Both the position numbers and the translations under genes were made by a program. The notes under the pieces are model-generated. The model worked only from the letters and a program-made list of their open reading frames with translations, did not search any database and was not told the origin of the DNA. Shown here one piece after another: positions 34,550 to 43,919 of a stretch of DNA of 64,000 nucleotides (its first letter is position 1; each line of letters opens with the position of its first letter). The DNA comes from Fictibacillus solisalsi (GTDB lineage: Bacteria > Bacillota > Bacilli > Bacillales > Fictibacillaceae), in the NCBI RefSeq assembly GCF_900103485.1, contig NZ_FNHW01000001.1, positions 3,369,057-3,433,056 of the forward strand, read 5' to 3'.

Positions 34550-35834
34550 ATTCCAGCACCTCTCCTGTCATGTATTTCAATGCGTGCACCAAAGACTGTT
34601 CATTTCCAAATCCGCCAGCCTTGGTGACCGCCCAATATTCACTGTTTTCGTTGCTTAATTTGCCGATCGGCAATCCTGCCTCTATTTCGGAGCGGAGCTC
34701 CATCCTGTCCATGCCGAGCTCTGAGCATACCGCCTTGGCTGTATCTCCTCCAGTTAGGACCAGTCCCTGTATAGCAGGGAACTCATTTAAAAGGCTTCGG
34801 GCAATCCGGCCAAGCTCTCTTGAAATGGCTTCACCAATCTGATTCTTGTCCATGTTCAGCTGAACACTGAGTTCTTCTGCCGCTTTTCTATTCTCCTCGC
34901 AGCTGTCCACATAAAGGAGTAAATGCTTTTGTTGCTTCTTTTGCTTGACCTCATCCACAATCGTCTGCACATCATATGTTTTTTGGATAAGGTCGGCAGG
35001 ATCCATTTCGATCCTTCCAATGTCATTCATTTCTTTTACCCTGGAAAGCTGGGTTTTTGTTGTCCCCGACAGGCTGGCAGAAACGGTCAGGGTTTGCGCG
35101 ATTTCCCTTGCTTCTTCATTCGCTTCTTTTGGAGGTTTCAGGCCAAGCGCATCCGGGAGGTATTCAATCAATCCTGCTGATCCCGCCCATAGCGTCTTTT
35201 TTTGGAAGGAAGCAAAGACAGCTGCTGTTTTCTTTAGATGCTCTTCGGTTTTTGCATCACAGACAAACCATGTTTTCTCTTCATCCAGCGCTTGAGCGAC
35301 AGCTGCTTTGACCTCAGCAAACGGTCGGGATAACAACTGTGTATCGACCGTTTGAACCTGACCAGTGGCATGCCCCTGAAGGAGCGTGGGAATATGGCTC
35401 TCGGTCACTGGCGTTTTTGGGTCTCTCCCAAACTCCGTTTTTTCCACCGGCTGTCCGCCAACAAACAGAGTGCCGTTGATCGTCTGCCTTTTGAGCTTCG
35501 GGAAGGCCGGGGAAATCACCACTATTTCCGGCCTGTAGCCGTCACTTACGGCTTTCAGCTCGGATCCAATATTCCCCCTGAGGGTAGAATCCATTTTTTT
35601 ATATACATGAACATCCTCCCTGTTTTCAAGAAAGGAAACTGCCTGCCGTGCGCGGTCATATGCTGTTTTTTCCTGTATCGCCCGGCTGTCCGTATCATAA
35701 ATCACCACATCAGCCGGATCTTCTTCTCCCCGGGAGGCATCAAACCAAACGTTGGACCGAAAGCCCTGTTTTGACAATTGCACACCAGAATCATTTGCGC
35801 CCGTGAGATCATCCGCCAGTATAAATAATTGCAT
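34533..35834 (-). CDS. Four-carbon acid sugar kinase (DUF1537 family)
   Basis: ATP-dependent kinase for D-threonate or D-erythronate, 433 residues. The N-terminal substrate domain starts LFILADDLTGANDSGVQ with the conserved Asp-Asp-Leu-Thr-Gly-Ala-Asn-Asp. The C-terminal nucleotide-binding domain has GLVLTGGDTAKAV and ends with an extended GGFGNEQSLVHAL. It lies between the permease gene (34 nt) and the dehydrogenase gene (overlapping), so transport, phosphorylation and oxidation are encoded together. AAGGGG precedes the ATG. Confidence 0.9.
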   Translation of the reverse strand: MQLFILADDLTGANDSGVQLSKQGFRSNVWFDASRGEEDPADVVIYDTDSRAIQEKTAYDRARQAVSFLENREDVHVYKKMDSTLRGNIGSELKAVSDGYRPEIVVISPAFPKLKRQTINGTLFVGGQPVEKTEFGRDPKTPVTESHIPTLLQGHATGQVQTVDTQLLSRPFAEVKAAVAQALDEEKTWFVCDAKTEEHLKKTAAVFASFQKKTLWAGSAGLIEYLPDALGLKPPKEANEEAREIAQTLTVSASLSGTTKTQLSRVKEMNDIGRIEMDPADLIQKTYDVQTIVDEVKQKKQQKHLLLYVDSCEENRKAAEELSVQLNMDKNQIGEAISRELGRIARSLLNEFPAIQGLVLTGGDTAKAVCSELGMDRMELRSEIEAGLPIGKLSNENSEYWAVTKAGGFGNEQSLVHALKYMTGEVLEYESKS

Positions 35835-35868
35835 GTAAGAAAACCCCTTTTTAAAAACTTTTTAATCG

Positions 35869-36849
35869 TTAATGTGAGACGTTGACTTCTCGCCGGGTGT
35901 TTTTCTTTTGTGTGCGTTTAGCCAGCCATGCGGTCAGGATTGGCGTAAGAATAGCGGTTACAACAACCGCTGCAGTCACCTGCAGTGTCGCAACAGCCGC
36001 AACCTCTTTATATCCTGTAAATACGGCAGCCACTGCCAATGGCACCGCAGAAGCGTTGCCGGCTGTAGATGCAGCTGCTACCCCTGCTACCCCATCGCCG
36101 CCGGTAATACGGTCTGCTAAGAAAAGAACAATGCCTGTGATAAGAACAACACCCAATCCAAGGATAATTCCGGATGCTCCGGCCTGGACCACCTTGGTTA
36201 AATCAATACCCGCACCAAGTGCAAGGGAAAACAGTGGAATAATTACATCTGAAGCCTTGCTTAAGAATGTACGCATGTCTTCGTCCAGATTTCCAAGGAT
36301 CATACCGAGAATCAACGGAAGGATGGCAAAGACAAATGCCAATAACGGGAAGCTGGCGAGACCCGCCACCCCAAGAATCAACATCGTAAAAAATGGTCCT
36401 GACTCCAATGACATAATGGAATAGGCTGCGACGTCTTCATTTTTCTTGCCGAGCTGGCCCATTAATGCCATGTACAATCCACCATTTGTATCCGAGAAAG
36501 CGGCTACAATCGCAAGCGCGGAAAGTCCTAGAAATAAATGATTCTGATCAGGAGCGAGAGCTTTGATCAGCAACGCCACTATAAGAGCGGTTCCAATTTT
36601 ACCAACCCATAGGGATACTCCCTTTTTCAATATATAGCCAGTTGCCTCAAATCGAATGGTTGAACCGAGACACACATAAAACGCTGCCAATAACGCCGAA
36701 GTTCCTGTTAATAATCCACCCGTAAAGGAGCTTTTGAATTCCGGCAAATCAAACAGTTCCGGGAAAAATGTTTTTATTAATGCACCAATAAGCAATGGAA
36801 TCAACATCATGCCGCCGGGAATGCGTTCAATCGTTTGTTTAATCTTCAT
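35869..36849 (-). CDS. KdgT family acid-sugar permease
   Basis: A 326-residue secondary transporter of the 2-keto-3-deoxygluconate permease family with about ten helices and many Gly/Ala, beginning [21 protein letters not shown]. In this operon the cargo is probably a four-carbon acid sugar (threonate or erythronate) rather than KDG, since no KDG kinase or aldolase is present. GGCGGGG precedes ATG. First gene of the catabolic operon, behind the cre/palindrome promoter. Confidence 0.88.
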   Translation of the reverse strand: MKIKQTIERIPGGMMLIPLLIGALIKTFFPELFDLPEFKSSFTGGLLTGTSALLAAFYVCLGSTIRFEATGYILKKGVSLWVGKIGTALIVALLIKALAPDQNHLFLGLSALAIVAAFSDTNGGLYMALMGQLGKKNEDVAAYSIMSLESGPFFTMLILGVAGLASFPLLAFVFAILPLILGMILGNLDEDMRTFLSKASDVIIPLFSLALGAGIDLTKVVQAGASGIILGLGVVLITGIVLFLADRITGGDGVAGVAAASTAGNASAVPLAVAAVFTGYKEVAAVATLQVTAAVVVTAILTPILTAWLAKRTQKKNTRREVNVSH

Positions 36850-36872
36850 GTTGTAACCCCGCCTTTTCTATA

Positions 36873-36887
36873 GTTTAAATTTTAAAC
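36873..36887. promoter_or_regulatory. 15-bp palindrome, proximal to kdgT
   Basis: GTTTAAATTTTAAAC, an inverted repeat of GTTTAA arms around three bases, in the 5' leader 24 bp before the permease start. A near-identical partner lies 105 bp away. Probable operator of the adjacent PrpR-like regulator. Confidence 0.6.
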
Positions 36888-36900
36888 AATTAATTTTTAT

Positions 36901-36914
36901 AGAAAACGTTTTCA
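36901..36914 (-). promoter_or_regulatory. CcpA cre site
   Basis: TGAAAACGTTTTCT on the minus strand matches the cre consensus at every position and is palindromic. It starts 7 bp after the -10 box, a position suited to repression by CcpA when preferred sugars are present. Confidence 0.8.
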
Positions 36915-36920
36915 CCTATG

Positions 36921-36950
36921 ATAATAAACCTTATGCATAAAAAAATGCAA
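36921..36950 (-). promoter_or_regulatory. SigA-type promoter of the acid-sugar operon
   Basis: TTGCAT and TATTAT at 18-bp spacing, between the two 15-bp palindromes and just upstream of the cre site. No -24/-12 SigL (sigma 54) motif (TGGCAC-N5-TTGCW) is visible. Confidence 0.5.
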
Positions 36951-36977
36951 GAGCAATGTTTAAATTCAATAAAAATA

Positions 36978-36992
36978 GTTTAATTTTTAAAC
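36978..36992. promoter_or_regulatory. 15-bp palindrome, distal to kdgT
   Basis: GTTTAATTTTTAAAC, differing by one base from the proximal palindrome. It sits about 28 bp upstream of the -35 box. A half site GTTTAAATTC lies between, near 36958. The centre-to-centre distance of 105 bp is ten helical turns. Confidence 0.6.
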
Positions 36993-36993
36993 A

Positions 36994-37024
36994 AAAAAAG
37001 AAGCTGAATTATTTTTTCAGCTTC
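36994..37024 (-). terminator. Terminator overlapping the end of the regulator gene
   Basis: GAAGCTGAA and TTCAGCTTC pair and include the stop codon. On the minus strand TTTTTTT follows. It separates the regulator transcript from the operon promoter. Confidence 0.75.
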
Positions 37025-38709
37025 CTCCATAAGGTGGCACGGGTAATTCCCAGACGCTTGGCGGCCCGTGTTTGATTATATTCTTCTTCTTTTAAGACGA
37101 GATGAATGATTTTCTCTTCAATTTCATTCATGGTTCCCTGCAGCAGATGAGAGACATCCTTCTCATCACTTGCCTCATTCTGCCTCAATAATCCGAGAAC
37201 TGCTTTTTTTTCCAGACTGTAGCCTTTTTCTTTGACTACCGCATCCTTAATCAGGGCCTTAAGCTGTGACACATTTCCTCGCCAGTCGTACTGCACAAGC
37301 TGTGAAAGGGCATCTTCTTTGATCCGGATGGCTGTCGTACCCATTCTCTGGTGAAAACGGGCCATAAAATAAGAGACAAGTTCGGGTATATCCTCTCTAC
37401 GTTCCCTGAGGGCCGGTACCCTTATTCTGTTAAGGCTGTCATGATACAGCAGGCTGCTCCATCTTTCTTCGTTCGAGGTCAGGGAAGCAATAACCAAAAC
37501 CCCGGATTTGCTGATCTCCATTACCTTTTGAATGAACGCTTCAGCCTGGATTTCATTCAGCCTGTGAATCGAATGGATATAAACGGTCGCGATAGCGTGA
37601 TCGAGTGATAATTCCTGCAATGTCAAAACATCACTGGCGGAAATGGATGAGAACAATCCTTGAGATCCAAATTGCAGATAATGAACATACTGTGCCAGCA
37701 GCCTTTTGCCTGTCCCTCTTTCTCCAAGCAGCAGCAGGGGGTGAGAAGATTTATACGACGAGGCTTGCTCCACACATTCCATCATCGCCTGACTTTGATG
37801 AATCAGGAATGGCCGGTGAGCAACGGTTTGAACCTCCAACTGGTTTTTGCCACTCGAGGATGTTGTCCGTTTCACCAAAAACAAGAGAAATTCTTCCTCT
37901 CCGATTGAGATGAAATGAACCGAAAGATGCAGCTGTTCTTCCTCCTGCTGAAGAATATGGTGATAGGTTTTACCAGGGGTATATTCCGGCGCCTGCAAGC
38001 TTTCAAGCAGTTGATCGCTAAGTGGACGAGCAGAAAATGTATCCCAGTTTTCATATAAAATGGCGCCTTCTTTTGATAGAACCATCCAATCTGGCGCAGC
38101 GAGCGTGAGGACCGCCCGCTGCAGCTCTGTTTCCTGAATTTTTTTCTGCAGCACCTGATGCATGGTGCTGGCCCTCCCGAAAGCATCCATAATGGCTTCC
38201 TTGCCAGACTGGATTAAAATCCCGGTTATTCCATTGTGTGCAGCCGCATTGACAGTTACCACATCCCCCATGATCAGCTCATACCCTTCCCGCTTCAGCC
38301 GCTGTACAAGGGGAATGGTCTCCTTTTCTGTTTCAATGGTGAACACTTCAATCGAAATATCCAGCACGTCTGTGATTGCCCTGGCACCGAGTGTAATGTT
38401 TGAGAAGCCGACAATGGCTTTTTTTCCGTTAAAATCATTGGCCAATGTTAATACGCGAAGCATGTCGTAACCGGAAACGTGAACATCGATAACAGGAATC
38501 CCCACTTCGTCCTGTATCAGTTTAGCCGTGCCTCCACGGCTAATGATCACCTCATAGCCTTCCTTTTCAGCCTTCCTGGCGATTTCCACACCTTCATGCA
38601 AATTTCCGATTTCAATATGTACATCCAGCTCATCCTGCTCGCTGGCGCTGTTTTCTATTAAATTTTTCATGGTGGCATACGGAGCCACGAACAGTGTTTT
38701 AATTTTCAT
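37009..38709 (-). CDS. PrpR-like regulator with degenerate AAA+ domain, no GAFTGA
   Basis: A 566-residue regulator. The N-terminal PrpR/XylR-type sensor domain (about 1-185) has SRGGTAKLI and VIDVHVSGYD. A PAS-like region (about 195-285) is followed by an AAA+ domain (about 305-490) with Walker A GERGTGKRLL (near 325) and RIRVPALRERREDIPEL. A Fis-type helix-turn-helix ends the protein (RAAKRLGITRATLWRKL). The segment between Walker A and B is short and lacks GAFTGA, the SigL-contact loop, and the B region is degenerate. It is therefore probably a SigA-type regulator. It sits just upstream of the acid-sugar operon, whose substrate or phosphorylated intermediate is the likely signal. Confidence 0.85.
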   Translation of the reverse strand: MKIKTLFVAPYATMKNLIENSASEQDELDVHIEIGNLHEGVEIARKAEKEGYEVIISRGGTAKLIQDEVGIPVIDVHVSGYDMLRVLTLANDFNGKKAIVGFSNITLGARAITDVLDISIEVFTIETEKETIPLVQRLKREGYELIMGDVVTVNAAAHNGITGILIQSGKEAIMDAFGRASTMHQVLQKKIQETELQRAVLTLAAPDWMVLSKEGAILYENWDTFSARPLSDQLLESLQAPEYTPGKTYHHILQQEEEQLHLSVHFISIGEEEFLLFLVKRTTSSSGKNQLEVQTVAHRPFLIHQSQAMMECVEQASSYKSSHPLLLLGERGTGKRLLAQYVHYLQFGSQGLFSSISASDVLTLQELSLDHAIATVYIHSIHRLNEIQAEAFIQKVMEISKSGVLVIASLTSNEERWSSLLYHDSLNRIRVPALRERREDIPELVSYFMARFHQRMGTTAIRIKEDALSQLVQYDWRGNVSQLKALIKDAVVKEKGYSLEKKAVLGLLRQNEASDEKDVSHLLQGTMNEIEEKIIHLVLKEEEYNQTRAAKRLGITRATLWRKLKK

Positions 38710-38810
38710 TAGGCGACACCCGCTGTTTGTATGATCATATTCCTAGTATAGCGTAAATCGGACGAAGGTTATAACCAGATCACTGGTCGTCAGGGCAGAG
38801 ACCATGCAGG

Positions 38811-39713
38811 CTAAACCATAAAATACAGAAAAAACGGCAGGGTAACAAGACTTAAAAGCGTGCTTACAAGTGTGGCACTCGAGACAAATTCAGGTTCTGT
38901 ACCATATTGAAGCGCATAGATGGTCGTGTTGGCAGCTGTTGGCATGGCAGCCATTAGAATCATGATGGATTTCAAGAGATTGTCAACGGGGAGAGCAAGC
39001 GTGATCAAAAACGCAATAAAAGGCGACAATCCAAGCTTGATGGCAATGGAAAGCGAGATTTTTTCCATCTGAAGCTTTTTGATGGAGATGTTGGCCAATG
39101 TCATGCCAAGGACAATCATGATCATAGGAATCGTTGCATTTGCAACAAGATCGATAGCTTCTGACATGGTCTTACTCAATGAAAAAGGCAGCAACTGAAG
39201 GATTAAACCGGCCACAGCTCCATACACAATGGGTAAACGGACGACGGCTCGCAGCGCAGAGCGGAACCCGTCGCTGTCAGGACTTCCTTTGGCAGCAAAG
39301 TAAACCCCTACGGTACACATGACAAGCTGCTGGGCAACCATAAGAACAATGGCATAATCCAACCCTGCAGCGCCAAAGGCAAACAGCGCAACCGGTGTAC
39401 CGTAGTTTCCATTGTTCATAAAAGCGGATGCCAAGATCATTCCACAGGCCTGACATTGGTTGTATCCCCGGATAAAACTAACAAGATAGGCCGCTCCGAT
39501 TAAGACAAAACATAAAGCAAAGGTAAAGATAAACATGTACACATGGGTGTGGGTAAAATGTGTTTCATAAAATGTACGAAACACCAGAAAGGGCGACAAT
39601 AAATACACCGACACTCTGGACAGTGATTTAGGATCCAACCCAAGCGTTTTTTGCCCGACAAACCCAATGCCGAAAATAAAAAAAACCGGCAGCAATATCC
39701 CCAGTAATTCCAT
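38811..39713 (-). CDS. AEC family transporter (auxin efflux carrier superfamily)
   Basis: Ten-helix secondary transporter of the AEC/BART superfamily, 300 residues, with the family features GILLPVFFIFGIGF at the N-terminus and NNGNYGTPVALFAFG in helix 4. Relatives move malate, malonate or other carboxylates. I chose the ATG at 39713, nine bases after AAGGG. The ATG nine bases earlier abuts the ribosome binding site. Monocistronic. It lies 100 bp upstream of the acid-sugar regulator, but a shared role is not shown. Confidence 0.85.
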   Translation of the reverse strand: MELLGILLPVFFIFGIGFVGQKTLGLDPKSLSRVSVYLLSPFLVFRTFYETHFTHTHVYMFIFTFALCFVLIGAAYLVSFIRGYNQCQACGMILASAFMNNGNYGTPVALFAFGAAGLDYAIVLMVAQQLVMCTVGVYFAAKGSPDSDGFRSALRAVVRLPIVYGAVAGLILQLLPFSLSKTMSEAIDLVANATIPMIMIVLGMTLANISIKKLQMEKISLSIAIKLGLSPFIAFLITLALPVDNLLKSIMILMAAMPTAANTTIYALQYGTEPEFVSSATLVSTLLSLVTLPFFLYFMV

Positions 39714-39889
39714 CGTCTTCATCCCTTATCATGTTTTGAATTCATTATAACACCTCCATCTGAGAGACTGGACCAATAATTTCCCAAAGTATGGATTTAA
39801 ACAAAATGACGATCCATGGCTTCAGCTTTTCGTTGCTGTTTTTCCAGGTACTTTTATAGGCCCCTTTTCCAATCCGGCAAAAAGGTTAA

Positions 39890-39938
39890 AAAAACGGCGG
39901 ACTTTTTTAGGCTTATCAAACCATGAAAGTCTGCCGTC
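39890..39938 (-). terminator. Terminator of the HxlR gene
   Basis: ACGGCAGACTTT and AAAGTCCGCCGT (minus strand) pair with one mismatch, followed by TTTTTTT. Confidence 0.75.
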
Positions 39939-39942
39939 TGTA

Positions 39943-40287
39943 TTATCCCTCCACTAAAACAAGGGATTTATCTTCATAATTTCGCTCAATGTGTTTTTCT
40001 CCCCATGCACAGAGGGAATCAAGAATTTCCTTGAGCGACCATCCGTATTCAGTAAGTGAGTATTCCACTTTTGGAGGAATCTGCTGATAAATCTTACGTT
40101 CGATCACGCCGTCCGCCTCAAGCTCACGAAGCTGCTGGGTCAGCATTTTTTGAGTAATCGTGGGCATGGAACGCTTTAGCTCACTTGTTCGTTTTGTTCC
40201 TTTGATGAGATGGCATAAAATCACGACCTTCCACTTTCCCCCGATGACTTCCAAGGCAGCCTCTACAGGAATGTTATACTTCTTCAC
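39943..40287 (-). CDS. HxlR family transcriptional regulator
   Basis: A 114-residue winged-helix protein of the HxlR/MarR-like group, with the typical ALEVIGGKWKVVILCHL, MPTITQKMLTQQLRELEADGVI and a wing ending VEYSLTEYG. HxlR proteins are dimeric and often respond to electrophiles or drugs, usually through a Cys near the N-terminus. Here the only N-terminal Cys is Cys25 in ILCHL. It is divergent from an MFS efflux gene, with repeated operators between, so it probably controls that pump. Confidence 0.9.
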   Translation of the reverse strand: MKKYNIPVEAALEVIGGKWKVVILCHLIKGTKRTSELKRSMPTITQKMLTQQLRELEADGVIERKIYQQIPPKVEYSLTEYGWSLKEILDSLCAWGEKHIERNYEDKSLVLVEG

Positions 40288-40415
40288 TTTATTTCCTCCT
40301 TATGGTTACTTTTTTGTTCCTATATATCATTTTTAACTCTATATATTTTAATCAACCGTATAAACCTTTCACATCATACCATAAGATTTAAGGTGTTTCA
40401 ATATCGCAGGTACAG

Positions 40416-40486
40416 GCACTTTAAAGTACCTATTGCACTTATTGGTTCCTATAGAACCCGGGAGTGTCTGCCGCACTTTAAAGTAC
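40416..40486. promoter_or_regulatory. Repeated operators between hxlR and the MFS gene
   Basis: The 14-mer GCACTTTAAAGTAC occurs twice unchanged (40416-40429 and 40473-40486, 57 bp apart), each centred on the palindrome ACTTTAAAGT. Between them GGTTCCTATAGAACC (40444-40458) is a perfect 5+5 inverted repeat. These are good candidates for HxlR binding sites. The rest of the 319-bp gap shows nothing I can name. Confidence 0.55.
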
Positions 40487-40606
40487 GTACTTCTCAATGC
40501 GTCAGTTCTCCCCCATAATAACCCTAGTCAGCGGCACAGATATCCGGGCCCATGTGCAGAACAAGCTGATTTATTACGGTTTAAAACTTTGAAAGGAGAA
40601 ATTCTT

Positions 40607-41818
40607 ATGTCTTCACATACAGTTACACAACAAACACAAACAGCAGAGAAGAAAGGAGCGTTTGCTCTGTTGGCACTGGCGATCAGTGCTTTCGGCATCG
40701 GCACAACAGAGTTTGTGCCGGTTGGACTCCTCTCCTCTTTGGCCGATGACTTATCGGTTTCCATTACCCTTGCCGGCCTTCTTATTTCAGGATACGCGCT
40801 GGGTGTTGCTTTTGGCGCACCCGTCCTTACAGCGCTCACCAGCCGGTTGAACCGAAAAACGCTATTATTGCTTTTAATGATTGTTTTTATCGTAGGAAAC
40901 ACGGTCGCCTCGCTTAGCCACAGCTTTGCTTTGCTGCTTATCGCACGCGTAATCACGGCATTTTCGCATGGTGTCTTCTTTTCTATCGGATCAACAATCG
41001 CTGCGGATCTCGTTCCGGAAAACAAAAGAGCCAGTGCGATTGCCATTATGTTTACTGGCCTCACTGTGGCAACCGTCACCGGAGTGCCGCTTGGAACATT
41101 TGTCGGTCAAACCTTCGGCTGGAGAGCGACATTTGCCGCAGTAGCCTTATTAGGTGTAATTGCCTTTTTCGCCAGCTTGTTTCTCATACCAAACCATTTA
41201 AAAATGGGAACAAAATCTTCCATCCGTGACCAGGTGAAACTGGTGACAAACGGCAGACTGCTTCTTGCCTTCGCCATTACTGCACTTGGCTATGGCGGAA
41301 CCTTTGTCGCCTTTACCTTCCTGGCACCGATCTTAGAGAACATTACCGGTTACCAGCCAAAGACCGTCAGTATCATTCTGCTGGTGTACGGAGCAGCCAT
41401 CGCGATTGGCAATACGATTGGGGGAAAAGCTGCCAATACAAACCCGATCAAGGCGTTGTTCTGGATGTTTGTGGTTCAGGCAATCGTCCTCTTTATCCTG
41501 TCCTTTACAGCACCCATGAAAGCAGTAGGAACCATCACGATTGTGATTATGGGACTCTTTGCCTTTATGAACGTACCGGGACTGCAGGTGTATGTGGTTC
41601 AGCTTGCTGAAAAATACGTCCCATCTGCGGTCGATGTTGCTTCAGCGATCAATATTGCCGCATTTAACGTGGGGATTGCGATTGGAGCCTATGTTGGGGG
41701 CATTGTCGTTGACTCCATCGGGTTAATCCACACTCCATGGGTAGGCGGACTCATGGTCGTCGGCGCCGTTCTTCTTACGGCATGGAGCCGGGTACTGGAA
41801 CGAAAAACAGCTAAATAA
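40607..41818 (+). CDS. MFS transporter, DHA1 family efflux pump
   Basis: A 403-residue, 12-helix drug:H+ antiporter-like protein of the AraJ/SotB/PbuE type. It has FGIGTTEFVPVGLLSSL in helix 1, SRLNRKTLLL (the loop 2-3 motif) and FSHGVFFSIGSTIAADL in helix 4-5. ATG is placed 7-8 nt after AAAGGAGA. The open frame extends further upstream, but through the operator region and without a ribosome binding site. Cargo unknown. Probably repressed or induced through the divergent HxlR regulator. Confidence 0.9.
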   Translation: MSSHTVTQQTQTAEKKGAFALLALAISAFGIGTTEFVPVGLLSSLADDLSVSITLAGLLISGYALGVAFGAPVLTALTSRLNRKTLLLLLMIVFIVGNTVASLSHSFALLLIARVITAFSHGVFFSIGSTIAADLVPENKRASAIAIMFTGLTVATVTGVPLGTFVGQTFGWRATFAAVALLGVIAFFASLFLIPNHLKMGTKSSIRDQVKLVTNGRLLLAFAITALGYGGTFVAFTFLAPILENITGYQPKTVSIILLVYGAAIAIGNTIGGKAANTNPIKALFWMFVVQAIVLFILSFTAPMKAVGTITIVIMGLFAFMNVPGLQVYVVQLAEKYVPSAVDVASAINIAAFNVGIAIGAYVGGIVVDSIGLIHTPWVGGLMVVGAVLLTAWSRVLERKTAK

Positions 41819-41832
41819 TGATAATAGAATAA

Positions 41833-41860
41833 AAAAGGGATGCGGACACGCATCCCTTTT
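41833..41860. terminator. Bidirectional terminator between the MFS gene and psuG
   Basis: AAAAGGGATGCG and CGCATCCCTTTT form a 12-bp hairpin with a 4-nt loop and A/T runs on both sides. Confidence 0.88.
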
Positions 41861-41864
41861 TTAT

Positions 41865-42803
41865 TTATACAAACCCCATTTGTGCCCTCGGCTGCTGCTT
41901 CATAAAGGCAACGGCGATCTTAGCCGCCACTTCGGCATTATGCTTGATTAGTGCGATATTGGTTTCCACGCTTTTCCCGGCAGTGAGCTGTTTGATGCTG
42001 TTCAGCAAAAACGGCGTGATGTTTTTGCCCGCTATGTGCTGTTCATCCGCCTGATGAAGTGCTTTCAGAATCACTTCTTCCATTTTGTCATGATTCATCG
42101 CATATGCTAAAGGCACCGGATTGGCAATCACAGCACCACCTTGCAGGTTAAGCTTCCACTTGATTTGCAGCATACGTGCAATCTCTTCAGGAGTATCGGT
42201 CCTGAAATCTACGCTAAATCCACTTTCTCTTGAATAAAAGGACGGAAATTCATCGGTTTGGTAGCCCACGACCGGTACACCCTGTGTTTCAAGGTATTCC
42301 AGTGTTCTCCCGATATCCAGTATGGACTTTACCCCTGCACAGACAACGGCAACGTTGGTTTGAGCAAGCTCTTTCAGGTCCGCCGAGATATCCATCGAAT
42401 CTTCCGCCCCTCGGTGCACGCCGCCAATGCCTCCTGTTGCAAATACAGAAATACCGGCCAAATCGGCGGCGATCATCGTGGCTGCGACGGTTGTGGCCCC
42501 TGTTTTCCCAGAGGAAAGGATATAAGAAAAGTCCCTGCGGCTTACTTTTTCCACCTCCCCTCTCTCTGCAAACTCCTGCAGCTCTCCGTCATTTAAGCCG
42601 ATCTTTATTTTTCCATTCATGATACCGATTGTTGCCGGCACTGCTCCATTGTCTCTAATGATCTGCTCGACATCCCGGGCCATCTGCACATTTTGCGGAT
42701 AAGGCATGCCGTGTGAAATAATGGTGGTCTCCAGGGCTACAACAGGGCTTTTGGCAGCAAGAGCCTGTTTCACTTCTTCTGTATACGTTAAATAGAAACG
42801 CAT
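41865..42803 (-). CDS. psuG: Pseudouridine-5'-phosphate glycosidase
   Basis: Cleaves the C-glycosidic bond of pseudouridine 5'-phosphate, giving uracil and ribose 5-phosphate. The 312-residue protein has [18 protein letters not shown] with the conserved Glu25, [14 protein letters not shown] (catalytic Lys region), [14 protein letters not shown] and [15 protein letters not shown]. Its start overlaps the psuK gene by 16 bp, with GGAGG inside the psuK end. Makes a two-gene pathway with psuK. Confidence 0.95.
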   Translation of the reverse strand: MRFYLTYTEEVKQALAAKSPVVALETTIISHGMPYPQNVQMARDVEQIIRDNGAVPATIGIMNGKIKIGLNDGELQEFAERGEVEKVSRRDFSYILSSGKTGATTVAATMIAADLAGISVFATGGIGGVHRGAEDSMDISADLKELAQTNVAVVCAGVKSILDIGRTLEYLETQGVPVVGYQTDEFPSFYSRESGFSVDFRTDTPEEIARMLQIKWKLNLQGGAVIANPVPLAYAMNHDKMEEVILKALHQADEQHIAGKNITPFLLNSIKQLTAGKSVETNIALIKHNAEVAAKIAVAFMKQQPRAQMGFV

Positions 42804-43891
42804 TCGTTTTCCTCCATTAGCTTCGTCATCCTCCCAGCGGTAAGATGCGGGTAAACGGATAATCCGGTCTGCAGGGTTAAGGAGGCCAGTGCGAGCCCAT
42901 ATTGGCAGGACTGAACAAAGTCCTTTTTCTCCGATAAGCCAAACAGATAGCCCGCTGCAAAGGCATCTCCGGCACCAGTTACATCAACCGTTTTTACCTG
43001 AAAAGCAGGCAGGTGAACGGCTTCCTGTCCGGATGAGGCAAACACCCCCTGGCTTCCGAGTGTGATGATGACATTTTTCACGCCAAATCCGTGAATTTTC
43101 CGTGCAGCTTCTTTGCAGTCCTCCAATCCATGAATCTCCATGCCGGCGATGGTCTCTGCTTCCTCCTTATTCGGCAGTATAGTGTGAATGCCGGTTAGAG
43201 ATTTCATCAATTTCTTCGATTTGATTGTGGAAACCGGGTCAACAATCACCGGTATGTTTTCCAGCTTGCAGCGTTCCGTAAGATAAAACAACGTCTGTTC
43301 AGGAAGGTTCGTGTCCAGTACAACCAGGCTGGATTGGGCGATGTGGGGCCATTTTTGCATAATGAACGGCACGGTCAACTGTTCATAGATGTTCATGTCG
43401 GCAACGGCAACGGCCATATTACCGTTTTTGTCCAAGAGTGCAGTGTAAGTACCTGTTGTCTGTTTCTTATCTTTGTGAATCTGGCTCGTATCCACGCCGT
43501 ATTTGCCAGTATTCTTAATGACCCATTCTCCTTCTTTATCATCGCCCACAGTACTGATCAGGCTTACGAATACCCCGAGCCGGCCGAGATTTTCACTTAT
43601 GTTTCGAACGACACCGCCGCAGGTTTCCGTCATGGTCACCGGGTTGGAGGTTTCATATTGGATCGTTTCTCTGCATATGGCTTTTCTGTCCATATGGGCC
43701 CCGCCAATACAAGTAACTCCTTTTGGCTCCGGCAAAATATAGGCACGCCCTTTGATCCTGCCGCTTTTTATCAAGCTGGTAATATAACCGGACACTGCGG
43801 AGCGATCCAAATCTAATTCATCTGCGATTTCTCGTTGGCTGATGAAGGGGTTCCGTTGGATCATACCAAGGATTTGAGACTCCTTATCCAT
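42788..43891 (-). CDS. psuK: Pseudouridine kinase with N-terminal helix-turn-helix
   Basis: PfkB-family kinase that makes pseudouridine 5'-phosphate for PsuG. The 367-residue protein has a winged helix at about 5-48 ([21 protein letters not shown]). The PfkB domain follows, with [15 protein letters not shown] and the C-terminal signature [13 protein letters not shown] (catalytic Asp). HTH-PfkB fusions of this kind are known in pseudouridine kinases, so the protein may also regulate its own operon. A palindrome 28 bp before the start could be its binding site. Confidence 0.92.
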   Translation of the reverse strand: MDKESQILGMIQRNPFISQREIADELDLDRSAVSGYITSLIKSGRIKGRAYILPEPKGVTCIGGAHMDRKAICRETIQYETSNPVTMTETCGGVVRNISENLGRLGVFVSLISTVGDDKEGEWVIKNTGKYGVDTSQIHKDKKQTTGTYTALLDKNGNMAVAVADMNIYEQLTVPFIMQKWPHIAQSSLVVLDTNLPEQTLFYLTERCKLENIPVIVDPVSTIKSKKLMKSLTGIHTILPNKEEAETIAGMEIHGLEDCKEAARKIHGFGVKNVIITLGSQGVFASSGQEAVHLPAFQVKTVDVTGAGDAFAAGYLFGLSEKKDFVQSCQYGLALASLTLQTGLSVYPHLTAGRMTKLMEENECVSI

Positions 43892-43919
43892 AAACTACAT
43901 CCTTTCCCAACCATTTTTT

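Noticed and set aside
36921-36950. SigL (-24/-12) promoter for the acid-sugar operon, expected from a PrpR-like regulator
   Set aside because: No GG-N10-GC element is present, and the regulator lacks GAFTGA.
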